Shown here: positions 56,395-64,000 of the stretch, in pieces
How positions within the stretch are numbered: position 1 is the stretch's first letter
Layout: each line of letters starts with the position of its first letter
Source: Sepioteuthis lessoniana
Taxonomy: Eukaryota; Mollusca; Cephalopoda; Myopsida; Loliginidae
DNA: 64,000 nucleotides
Assembly (NCBI GenBank): GCA_963585895.1
Contig: OY757904.1
Span: 7,685,360-7,749,359, forward strand
Reading direction: 5' to 3'
The notes under the pieces: model-generated
Database searches by the model: none
Told to the model about the DNA's origin: nothing
The model's input: only the letters and a program-made list of their open reading frames with translations
Position numbers and translations under genes: made by a program

Positions 56395-56765
56395 GTTTGA
56401 ATACTGATCTGACTTTGCCCTCAACCGGCTGTCCTAGCAAAACAATGATTCCAGTTTATTCAACCATTTACCGATATCTGTGGCAAGGGAGAAAAAGTGG
56501 GTGTATTTTCCAAGGATATTAGATCAGAGTGTATAGAGCCATTATCCTTGCCACCCTCCTATAGGGTTCAGAGTTATGGGTCACTTATCCTCACCTTCTA
56601 TGACTTTTCGAGCGGTTCCACCAACATTGCCTTTGTAACATACTTAAAATTCACCAACATTGACGTCTTTTAACAAGCGAAGACCATCAGCATTGAAGTT
56701 ATCATACTGAAGTCGTAGATAATCTGGGTACAACCCACTCAAGGACAAATGCACAAGCTACATCA
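56395..56765 (+). mobile_element. Third LINE type, degraded C-terminal fragment
   Basis: One frame at about 56527 reads RVYRAIILATLL, stop, GSELWVTYPHLL, stop, LFERFHQHCLCNILKIHQH. After a shift, a TISIEVIILKS-like block follows. This is the LLYG-E-W-T...FHQRCLR-IL-IHW pattern common in RTE/jockey-type LINEs, distinct from the 25 kb family. Heavily mutated. Confidence 0.6.
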
Positions 56766-56766
56766 T

Positions 56767-56862
56767 GAGTGCGAAGTGAACATAGACTGCTTCGCTCGGA
56801 AATTGAACTCGGCTTTCCGATTTCATTCATTTCACTGTTAATCCTTTTGCTCCTCATGCCTT
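56767..56862 (-). mobile_element. tRNA-like SINE head fragment
   Basis: Inverse orientation: GCTCGGAAATTGAACTCGGC (B-box region) and TTTCACTGTTAATCC (A-box region). The core is absent. Confidence 0.5.
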
Positions 56863-57012
56863 CTTATCCCGTTTTCTTTGTCTTAGAATTAAAAAATGAT
56901 GAGGTGATAGATTTTGAAAAATACTGACGAATACGCAAATTTATTTCCGGTTAGAAAAATATAGGAAAATGTTGTCTTTTTATTGAACAAGCATGGCGTT
57001 ATTCGGGTGGAG

Positions 57013-57237
57013 GAGTCCTCGAGGTGTAGTGGCTAACGTGCTGAATTGCAACATCGTAGTGGGCGATTTCGATCTCCAGTCGGGAAATTTCATTCATTTC
57101 AGACTAATACACTTAGGAAACTATGAACCCCCTTATCTACCTCAGCTATGGGTTAAATAACACCATTATTGTCCTCTGACACAGATGACTTTGGCATTAA
57201 ATAACCCTCGAAGGTTTGTATGCTTAACCAAACCAAA
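57013..57237 (+). mobile_element. SINE-1, full length
   Basis: Head GAGGTGTAGTGGCTAACGTGC, B-box region GCGATTTCGATCTCC, core CAGCTATGGGTTAAATAACACC, tail TTTGGCATTAAATAACCCTC and GAAGGTTTGTATGC, ending AACCAAACCAAAC. Confidence 0.85.
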
Positions 57238-57239
57238 CA

Positions 57240-57604
57240 GCGTTATTCATCTGAATTTTAACTTTACTATTGAAGGGAGTTATAAACGTCAACATATATT
57301 TGTTATTTGGTCCATTGAAAATTATAAATTATGTGGTCAATGAAAGATATGATGCATGAAATCACCATTGTCTTGACTAAAACTTTTAACATTTCAGAGA
57401 TTATAACATGTTATCTGGTTTATATTTCGACTTTCTCTCTATCCAGATAACATGAAATTCACCCTGGGCAATTATGCAAGATTCAATTATTTGAAAAACA
57501 TTTCATCATAACTGATATGATGATGCATAAAGTGACCAATTTTATATCATTAATCAAAATTATTTCAAGTCTTCATAAATCTCATTTTTTCTCATTGAAT
57601 TAAA
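57240..57604. other. Unassigned stretch with a 12 bp perfect inverted repeat
   Basis: CATGTTATCTGG at 57407-57418 and CCAGATAACATG at 57443-57454 form a perfect 12 bp stem with a 24 nt loop. Nothing else is recognised. Confidence 0.6.
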
Positions 57605-57782
57605 ATAGAAAAAAATTTATCAGTTATTGCTTTCAACTGATACAAAATTATCAGTTATTTCAACTGATACAAATAAAAAATAATTTCAACTGATACAAAA
57701 TTATCAGTTATTTCAACTGATACAAATAAAAATTAATTTCAACTGATACAAATAAAAATTAATTTCAACTGATACAAAATTT
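57605..57782. repeat. Tandem/inverted TTTCAACTGATAC repeats
   Basis: At least five copies of TTTCAACTGATACAAA, interleaved with the near-inverse ATCAGTTATTT. A reverse copy TATCAGTTGAAAC lies at 58012. The array mixes direct and inverted units and could fold into several alternative stems. Confidence 0.85.
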
Positions 57783-57789
57783 TTCTTGC

Positions 57790-58110
57790 AAAAGCATTTC
57801 TATTTACTTTCTCTGATTTAAAATGTGTGAATATTTTTCATAATGTTTTTCAAATTTTCATCATTGATAATCGATGTCAACTTTTATTTATCTATATCAA
57901 AATCATCAACTGCTCACTTTTAAGCAAAAATATTTCTGTTTTTTCACACACAACATTTTCCCGAAATGGGAAATTTATCCTGAACATCTGTAAATGTAAA
58001 ACATAAAACCTATCAGTTGAAACGATTTCCATATCTGCATAAAGAGAATAGTAATTTCATGGGATGAAATAAAATTCATGGGATTAGCAAAAAATCAATA
58101 TATTACTGAC
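57790..58110. other. Unassigned A+T-rich stretch
   Basis: Apart from the inverse TATCAGTTGAAAC at 58012, nothing is recognised. Confidence 0.5.

Positions 58111-58112
<2 letters not shown>

Positions 58113-58165
<53 letters not shown>
58113..58165. repeat. (TA)n microsatellite
   Basis: About 26 TA units abutting the hammerhead-bearing repeat at 58166. Confidence 0.95.
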
Positions 58166-58169
<4 letters not shown>

Positions 58170-58310
58170 AAGTGGAAATAAACCCGACAGTATGAAAATG
58201 TACACACATGAAAAATACAAGGTTGTCAGTGGAAGAAAAAATTATGAAAGTATTTGCCAACATTAAACGTTTCGGATTTTAGACCTTCATCAAGAGTTAT
58301 TAATATGACC
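58166..58310 (-). mobile_element. Repeat P, copy 1, with decayed hammerhead-like motif
   Basis: It shares GACAGTATG (about 58185) and TTAAACGTTTCGG (58263-58275) with the copy at 61951. On the minus strand the hammerhead-like core reads TTGATGA (C changed to T), AGG...CC, GAAA and a CGU-UUA-AUG hairpin. Stem I does not pair. It is a decayed version of the motif at 62034-62086. Confidence 0.6.
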
Positions 58311-58325
58311 TTATATATATATATA

Positions 58326-58371
<46 letters not shown>

Positions 58372-58430
58372 ATGTATTCTGTCTCTCTGTTTCTGTCTCT
58401 GTCTCTGTCTCTCTGTGAATCTCTCCCTCT
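58311..58430. repeat. (TA)n(TG)n and (CTGTCT)n microsatellites
   Basis: TA and TG runs to 58370, then CTGTCTCTG-type units at about 58379-58425. Confidence 0.9.
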
Positions 58431-58625
58431 CATTGGTGGAACTGTAACACTGGGAAAACTGCAGAGCATTGTGAGATTTTGTTAAGATCAATACACTTCA
58501 ATATTTTGCGTTAGAGAAAAATATGCGCTCTTATTTAAAGCAGAATTATAATTTTGTGGGGTTTGCGTTTAAGATGAACATTATGTTTCATCTTCCAAAT
58601 TTTTGATATAACGGAGATAACTTTA

Positions 58626-58845
58626 GAATGCCAATTAGAGTCCTTCATTACGTCCTAAATCGAAGTATCAATATCATCATGGACCACGATTAACTAAGAA
58701 ATGCTAATAAGAATCATTCACTCTTTTCCAAATAGAAGCATCAAAATCATCATAGACAACTGTTAACTATGAAATGCTAATTAAAATCCTTCACTTCCTA
58801 ATTTGAAGTATCAATATGACCATTAACCACAGCTAAACGGGAACT
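58626..58845. repeat. 73 bp minisatellite, three units, part of repeat P
   Basis: Units beginning AATGC(C/T)AAT at 58626, 58699 and 58772, each with AT(A/T)GAAG(C/T)ATCAA and a CATCAT or GACCAT block. A single unit of the same sequence lies at 62398-62470, at a comparable distance from the second hammerhead-like motif. Confidence 0.75.
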
Positions 58846-58849
58846 CAAA

Positions 58850-60600
58850 ATGTTTACGCGTAGTCTTGTATATTTTTAAAAAAAAAATTATTGAAATATG
58901 TCATTGTTGTAATTAGAGTAGTGAAAGAAAATTCTCGATTTCACGTAGAACAATTTCATTTTGTCTCAAGATCAAAATTTCCAAACATTTCAGTATCTTT
59001 TGGATAAAACCTGAAACATTGGCCAGATCTCTTAAAATCCCTTGTAGATAAAATCTTACAAAATTATTTGTGATAAATGTAACCTATTTGACGCCTGTAC
59101 TGGTTCAGAAAAATGAAGCTTATTATTGAGCCAATTAATGATAAGTTCTTCCGGTGTTTGATAGAAGCTGGTAAAAAAAGGAAAAAGAAAAAAAAAAAGA
59201 AAGAAAAAAGAAATGTAAATATAATTAATTAAAGCTGATGGTGCCAGGATAGTCGATACCTATTGTTACTTTTACTTAATTCTTAATGTATTCAATCTCA
59301 TCAATACAATTAGCACACGGATACATTTAGTATCTAAAAACAAAGAAAGAATTAGATTCAATGAGAAGTGATAGACTCAGGTGTGCTTGATTCATTGCAG
59401 ACAATCATTGATATTCGGCAAAGTTACGTATTCTAAATATAATTTTGCAAAGTGTTCAACATTAGAATAATAGAATGAAGACTCCGGGAAATTTGATCAA
59501 CGTTTGCAATAATTTGACCAGAATTAGATTAGTCTCTCTTTAAAATTTCCTTTTATTCTAAGATAAATGGTTTTTACAAGAAAGAACACTTATTAGATCC
59601 CACATAGTTCTAAAATATAACGTTGGTCTATTAAATAATGAAACTGATTGTATTACCCCCCCTTTTTTAAATATCAACCTAATTACAAATCAACTTTAAT
59701 CCCTCAGAATTGTTTCTTTGAAAAGCCATTAGCAAGGAGGTTGTTCAGTTCCTTGGAAGTATTCAACTGAAACTGCCTTCAACACAACCTATATGTTCTT
59801 AAACAAATTTAATATGGTGACCGTGGAGCATGGTTTTGATTTTTAGGAATACGGAATAGTCACATAGTCTTAGATCATGGGATTAAGAGGGATTAAGAAA
59901 TGCTCTTTGTGGTCAAAAACGTGTTCCCAGCGAGTCTCAAAAGTACTGATTTTTTTCATTTCAAGTTATGCAACTCTAATAAAAAATCAGCATATCAATA
60001 ATAATTCGTCCCCAGTCATTCGAGCCGTCACTCGTCGATCATATCTAATGGGATGTATCACTTTTGTCACATTTCCTCACTTCGTCAATTGCTCGTCCAC
60101 TAGAACAGGATTTCTCTCTCATCGGTGCAAAATATACTTTGTATCAACAAAAGTCTAATTTAATCTCACTATACTTGTTTTAACTTTTTAAATATTTGTC
60201 GCATCGTTCTGAAGTTTGATAAAATTTTATCTTGTGTTCCATTTCCGTTAATCAAGTATACTTATAATAATCTTGGATTATTGCAAGTATGCTTAACAGC
60301 AAACCTGAACTGAATGTTATCACACATATTCATGGTTAACATTTTATCAGCAAATTTTTAACAGGAAAAAATAAATTTGTCTAATAATTTCCTAGGTCAA
60401 CCTCGTAATTTGTCGACGCAAGTTTGTACTAATGAAAAATTCTACACTTCAATGAAAAGAGATTACTTGATTGTGTTTAACTTCTAAGAAGCTTGTTTAG
60501 TATTTTTGATTGTTGAAACTTGTGTGCAATTTATTTCTATTTATTCTTCTAATTTAATTTTCTTCAATAGTTAGCGAAGAATGTTTCTGCTCATTTAATG
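58850..60600. other. Unassigned A+T-rich stretch
   Basis: The 93-codon plus frame at 59877-60158 has the least biased composition of the unassigned frames but no domain I recognise. An A-rich/AAAGAAA patch lies at 59174-59215. Confidence 0.45.
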
Positions 60601-60606
60601 TCTGTC

Positions 60607-60965
60607 AGTTGGTTGGTTGGTTGGTTGAATTTATGGCATATCAACCATTGTAGGTTATTTAATGCAAAATCCATTTTTATACATAAACAGTTCTATTTCA
60701 AACAATTCAGTTTAACATAAGTACACAGTTCTATTTGACCCATAGATAGGACCTTATTAGGTCCGAACCAGAGTGGACCTGGGAGCGATGGCAATAAAGA
60801 GGTACACTGCATTCCCCAAAGCTCCTCACCATCAGATTGTTTAGTGTCATATCCAGGACACTCGTTGGGGGGGTCTTACCCCTCTGAAGAGAAGCATTCA
60901 GTATATTGTACATCCCCATCCGACTGGGCCAAGTGATGTCGGGTGTACAATTACTCATCAACTCT
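60607..60965 (-). mobile_element. Element D, second copy
   Basis: Inverse of the element at 18284-18776. Shared blocks (read on minus) include CCAACGAGTGTCCTGGATATG, CAATCTGATGGTGAGG and CGCTCCCAGGTCCACTCTGG. The 3' end is TTGCATTAAATAACCTAC then AATGGTTGATATGCC, with an (AACC)n tail at 60607-60625. A 76-codon minus frame (60731-60961) spans it, so it may derive from LINE coding or 3' sequence. Confidence 0.65.
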
Positions 60966-61215
60966 TTTTTACGCGATATATATTATTGGATATATATTTC
61001 AAGAAACATACTCTCTAATATTAAATGGATAACTTCCCGTCTGTTTGTTATATGGCATGGCCGATTTCTTAATATTGAGATGAGATTTCTGATAACATAC
61101 AATGGATAGTTCTTGCAGATATGAAGTTATTTAACGATGAAATCTATGACTACGCGTAGGAAAACCAAGAGACGACCATTGAATATTAAACAATATAATG
61201 AACAACAAGAATAAT

Positions 61216-61218
<3 letters not shown>

Positions 61219-61271
<53 letters not shown>

Positions 61272-61290
61272 ACATATATATATATATATA
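61219..61290. repeat. (TA)n microsatellite, SINE-2 tail
   Basis: A TA run with one GTATAC interruption, abutting the 3' end of the minus-strand SINE-2 at 61291. Confidence 0.9.
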
Positions 61291-61572
61291 CAATCCCTCC
61301 GTCATGAGCAAGATGCGACATAAAGACAATTTTAAGCTGAGTCTGGATTTAGTTTTTGTTTGAATCGAGAATTTTTCTTCTAGGATGATTGTCTTATCAA
61401 GTCTATAGAATCCTGTGCTCTATTTTTACCAATAGTTGCGGGTGAGTATAACATATGGATTCAGGTCTTTAACAAGGGCGTTAGCACGAAATCAAACGTA
61501 TAAAGCTTCGTTCAGGATTTGAACTCTGGTCGTCGATTTCATTTCTAACGACGATAACCATTTGGCTCTCAG
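61291..61572 (-). mobile_element. SINE-2, diverged full length
   Basis: In inverse orientation: CAATCCCTCCGTCATGAGC, GTTTGAATCGAGAATTTTTC, core TACCAATAGTTGCGGGTG, B-box region AGGATTTGAACTCTGG, head CGACGATAACCATTTGGC. Confidence 0.8.
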
Positions 61573-61903
61573 AAATTTTTCTTTTACATTGTAGGAAGTC
61601 GCTTTTTTCTAAAATATAATCTTTGTCTTCAAATCTTAGAAACAAGAAAAAGACACGCGAACCTAAGATTGTTGAGTATGAAAGATGATTCAATTGCAAA
61701 ATTCTGTGTTTTGCCCCTAATGATTCGTTTCAAATGTATTAAAACGAAGTTCCTTTTTTTCAAATTGGAACTCACTCTTCAAGAGAAATTCTAGATGTCT
61801 AGAAATCCTTACATCATTGCTTTATAATGTAAATTTTTAGATGCGCATACGTCTTCATTTAACTTTGAAAATTTGAACTAAAATATGTATACTATAACTT
61901 TTA

Positions 61904-61908
<5 letters not shown>

Positions 61909-61950
<42 letters not shown>
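61909..61950. repeat. (TA)n microsatellite
   Basis: About 21 TA units abutting the left edge of repeat P copy 2. Confidence 0.95.
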
Positions 61951-61952
<2 letters not shown>

Positions 61953-62033
61953 AAGTAAAGAATGGAAAGGGATCCGACAGTATGGAGAAAATTTGAAAAA
62001 CAAAGTAATCAAAAGTGAAGAATTTATTTTGAA

Positions 62034-62086
62034 GGAAAGTCGACGTTAAACGTTTCGGTTTTAATGAACCTTCATCAGGACTTTGG
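62034..62086 (-). ncRNA. Hammerhead-ribozyme-like motif (type I layout)
   Basis: Minus strand, 5' to 3': AAAGTC (stem I), CTGATGA core (62078-62072), stem II GGTT/AACC with a short loop, GAAA, a CGT-TTA-ACG hairpin (stem III), GTC cleavage triplet (62044-62042), then GACTTT completing a perfect 6 bp stem I. One extra A sits between CTGATGA and stem II, which might reduce or abolish activity. If active it would cleave after GTC. Long-hairpin host RNA and the inverted partner at 62179 could compete with folding. Confidence 0.6.
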
Positions 62087-62178
62087 ATTAATGATACCCA
62101 GTGTTGATAGAACAGCGATGGATGTGTTATAAAATGCAAAAAGAAAAAAACAAACAAAAAGAAAACAAACAAAAAAAG

Positions 62179-62222
62179 CTGAGGAAGTTTTATTAAAACG
62201 ATTCGTTTAAAGAAGACTTTTC
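62179..62222 (+). ncRNA. Decayed hammerhead-like motif, inverted partner
   Basis: CTGAGGA (62179-62185), AGTTTTATTAAAACG, then GATT where GAAA is expected, CGTTTAAAG and GAAGACTTTTC. The catalytic GAAA and the GTC triplet are both mutated, so it is unlikely to cleave. It aligns along its length with the minus-strand motif at 62034-62086. Confidence 0.45.
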
Positions 62223-62475
62223 TTCGCAATAAATTCTTCACTTTTGATTACTTTGTTTTTAAATTTTTCTCCACATATAGAGCAGCACACTAAAAATGCT
62301 CTTTTAGATAATAAAATAATTTCCACTTTAATTGGATGAACTGCTATGAAACTGAATAACATTGTTGGGTTGACGAATATCATTTCTTAATAACTGAAAT
62401 GCTAATTAGAAACCCACCTTTTTTTTTTTTAAATAGAAGAATTAATCAATGTCATCATAAACGGTTGTTTTATGA

Positions 62476-62880
62476 GGAACCCAGCGGGTTCATGAGTCAT
62501 CATGTTAAAATAAAACTAAAAACGTTATAGCATACAAACAGTATTTTTGCCGTAAGTCCGAGATAATATCGAACAAATCACTTCAGTCAGCCTTTTAGTC
62601 ATACACAAAACTAATTTAAGGCCTGACGGAACTCTGACGCCCGTCTTGCAATTTCACTAGAAGAAGGAAACTCCCGCAGAAAATCTACGCTCCAAGGACT
62701 TTATTATTTCATCTGCAGGACAATTCCACCCGGTTGTATGAATTTGCCTGTCTACGACGAACTCCAAAGGGCATCTGAAAAATTGCAACAGAAATGGAAT
62801 CGCATCTAAAATATTTGATCGAAATCAGAATGACTTGGAATAACAGACTGATATATTCTTTAAACACAAAGTTATTTCAA
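62476..62880. other. Unassigned stretch
   Basis: No gene is recognised. Its composition is more balanced than the surroundings at 62600-62780. Confidence 0.45.
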
Positions 62881-64000
62881 AGAGACAAAACCTTGCCATG
62901 TTTAAGCTATATATAAGATTAATTCTATTTGAATGAGACAAAACCTTGCCGTGTTTAAGCTATATATAAGATTAATTCTATTTGAATGAGACAAAACCTT
63001 GCCGTGTTTAAGCTATATATAAGATTAATTCTATTTGAATGAGACAAAACCTTGCCGTGTTTAAGCTATATATAAGATTAATTCTATTTGAATGAGACAA
63101 AACCTTGCCGTGTTTAAGCTATATATAAGATTAATTCTATTTGAATGAGACAAAACCTTGCCGTGTTTAAGCTATATATAAGATTAATTCTATTTGAATG
63201 AGACAAAACCTTGCCGTGTTTAAGCTATATATAAGATTAATTCTATTTGAATGAGACAAAACCTTGCCGTGTTTAAGCTATATATAAGATTAATTCTATT
63301 TGAATGAGACAAAACCTTGCCGTGTTTAAGCTATATATAAGATTAATTCTATTTGAATGAGACAAAACCTTGCCGTGTTTAAGCTATATATAAGATTAAT
63401 TCTATTTGAATGAGACAAAACCTTGCCGTGTTTAAGCTATATATAAGATTAATTCTATTTGAATGAGACAAAACCTTGCCGTGTTTAAGCTATATATAAG
63501 ATTAATTCTATTTGAATGAGACAAAACCTTGCCGTGTTTAAGCTATATATAAGATTAATTCTATTTGAATGAGACAAAACCTTGCCGTGTTTAAGCTATA
63601 TATAAGATTAATTCTATTTGAATGAGACAAAACCTTGCCGTGTTTAAGCTATATATAAGATTAATTCTATTTGAATGAGACAAAACCTTGCCGTGTTTAA
63701 GCTATATATAAGATTAATTCTATTTGAATGAGACAAAACCTTGCCATGTTTAAGCTATATATAAGATTAATTCTATTTGAATGAGACAAAACCTTGCCAT
63801 GTTTAAGCTATATATAAGATTAATTCTATTTGAATGAGACAAAACCTTGCCGTGTTTAAGCTATATATAAGATTAATTCTATTTGAATGAGACAAAACCT
63901 TGCCGTGTTTAAGCTATATATAAGATTAATTCTATTTGAATGAGACAAAACCTTGCCGTGTTTAAGCTATATATAAGATTAATTCTATTTGAATGAGACA
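62881..64000. repeat. 53 bp satellite, 21 units, continues past the window
   Basis: Unit GAGACAAAACCTTGCC(G/A)TG followed by TTTAAGCTATATATAAGATT and AATTCTATTTGAAT. The period is exactly 53 bp (GAGACA at 62882, 62935, 62988 and so on). Units are identical except for A instead of G at the CC(G/A)TG site in units 1, 17 and 18. No spacers vary, so it is not CRISPR-like. The near identity suggests very recent amplification or ongoing homogenisation. Confidence 0.97.

Larger units (their letters stand above)
61951..62475 (-). mobile_element. Repeat P, copy 2: inverted pair of hammerhead-bearing arms
   Basis: The left arm (61983-62078, minus) and right arm (62179-62272, plus) are reverse complements sharing CTGA-GGA/TGA, ATTAAAAC, CGTTTAA, GACTTT, AATTCTTCACTTTTGATTAC and TTTTTCTCC blocks. 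The loop between them is about 100 bp and A/C-rich. A 73 bp unit shared with 58626-58845 follows at 62398-62470. Hammerhead motifs in inverted long terminal-like units are known from Penelope-like elements and related retrozymes. No RT or GIY-YIG frame is present. Confidence 0.6.

Noticed and set aside
58263..58303. Functional hammerhead at the first repeat P copy
   Set aside because: The first core base is changed (TTGATGA) and the stem I strands do not pair, so I call it decayed only.
59877..60158. 93-codon frame as a host exon or transposase relic
   Set aside because: I recognise no domain on either strand and saw no splice or repeat context, so I left it unassigned.
62881..64000. CRISPR-like array
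   Set aside because: The whole 53 bp unit is repeated without variable spacers, so it is a satellite. The surrounding DNA is clearly metazoan.

Overview
This window looks like repeat-dominated, A+T-rich intergenic or intronic DNA from a eukaryote, most likely a coleoid cephalopod of the octopus type. That assignment is an inference. It rests on several tRNA-derived SINE families with a shared central core, on two LINE families whose degraded peptides resemble ones I associate with octopus genomes, and on very dense microsatellites. I see no convincing host protein gene, no functional tRNA or rRNA gene, and no bacterial or viral organisation. Almost every long open frame is either an antisense shadow of a LINE or a translation of simple repeat.

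Layout. 0-6.5 kb: a LINE 3' scrap (71-228), SINE copies (279-500, 2974-3247, 4327-4608) and TA, GA and CA microsatellites. 6.5-9.8 kb: minus-strand, head-to-tail, 5'-truncated copies of a LINE with a CCHC knuckle and a restriction-like endonuclease (RLE) domain, one of them split by a SINE. 10-14 kb: microsatellites and SINEs. 14.5-19.4 kb: a second head-to-tail cluster of the same LINE, including a 2.3 kb copy that lacks its RT catalytic core and a copy split by a 493 bp element with a 9 bp target duplication. 19.4-25 kb: degraded LINE relics and a hAT-like MITE. 25.4-26.1 kb: an RTE-like LINE end. 26.7-28.5 kb: two plus-strand RLE-LINE copies. 29-38 kb: scattered SINEs, a possible solo LTR (33.5-33.9 kb) and A/C-rich tracts. 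38.5-40.7 kb: the youngest RLE-LINE cluster, with a 250-codon open frame. 41-44 kb: SINEs, a 5S rRNA-like fragment, and a SINE interrupted by an RTE-like LINE. 45.5-46.3 kb: a polypurine tract with a 241 bp tandem duplication. 49.0-50.2 kb: a 45 bp minisatellite. 52-57 kb: degraded LINE ends and CA/GT repeats. 58-62.5 kb: two copies of a dispersed repeat carrying a hammerhead-ribozyme-like motif, one of them an inverted pair. 62.9-64.0 kb: a nearly identical 53 bp satellite running off the window.

How it fits together. The RLE-LINE copies start directly after AAT/TTC trinucleotide tracts and end in such tracts, so they stack head to tail. This suggests that LINE tails both create the microsatellites and serve as later insertion targets, as known for Dong/R4-type elements. 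SINE-1 shares its 3' tail with a longer repeat (element D), consistent with SINE dependence on a partner LINE. The most notable item is the hammerhead-like sequence at 62034-62086 on the minus strand. It has the conserved core, a GUC cleavage triplet and a perfect 6 bp stem I, and it sits in an inverted repeat, which suggests a Penelope-like element or retrozyme relic.
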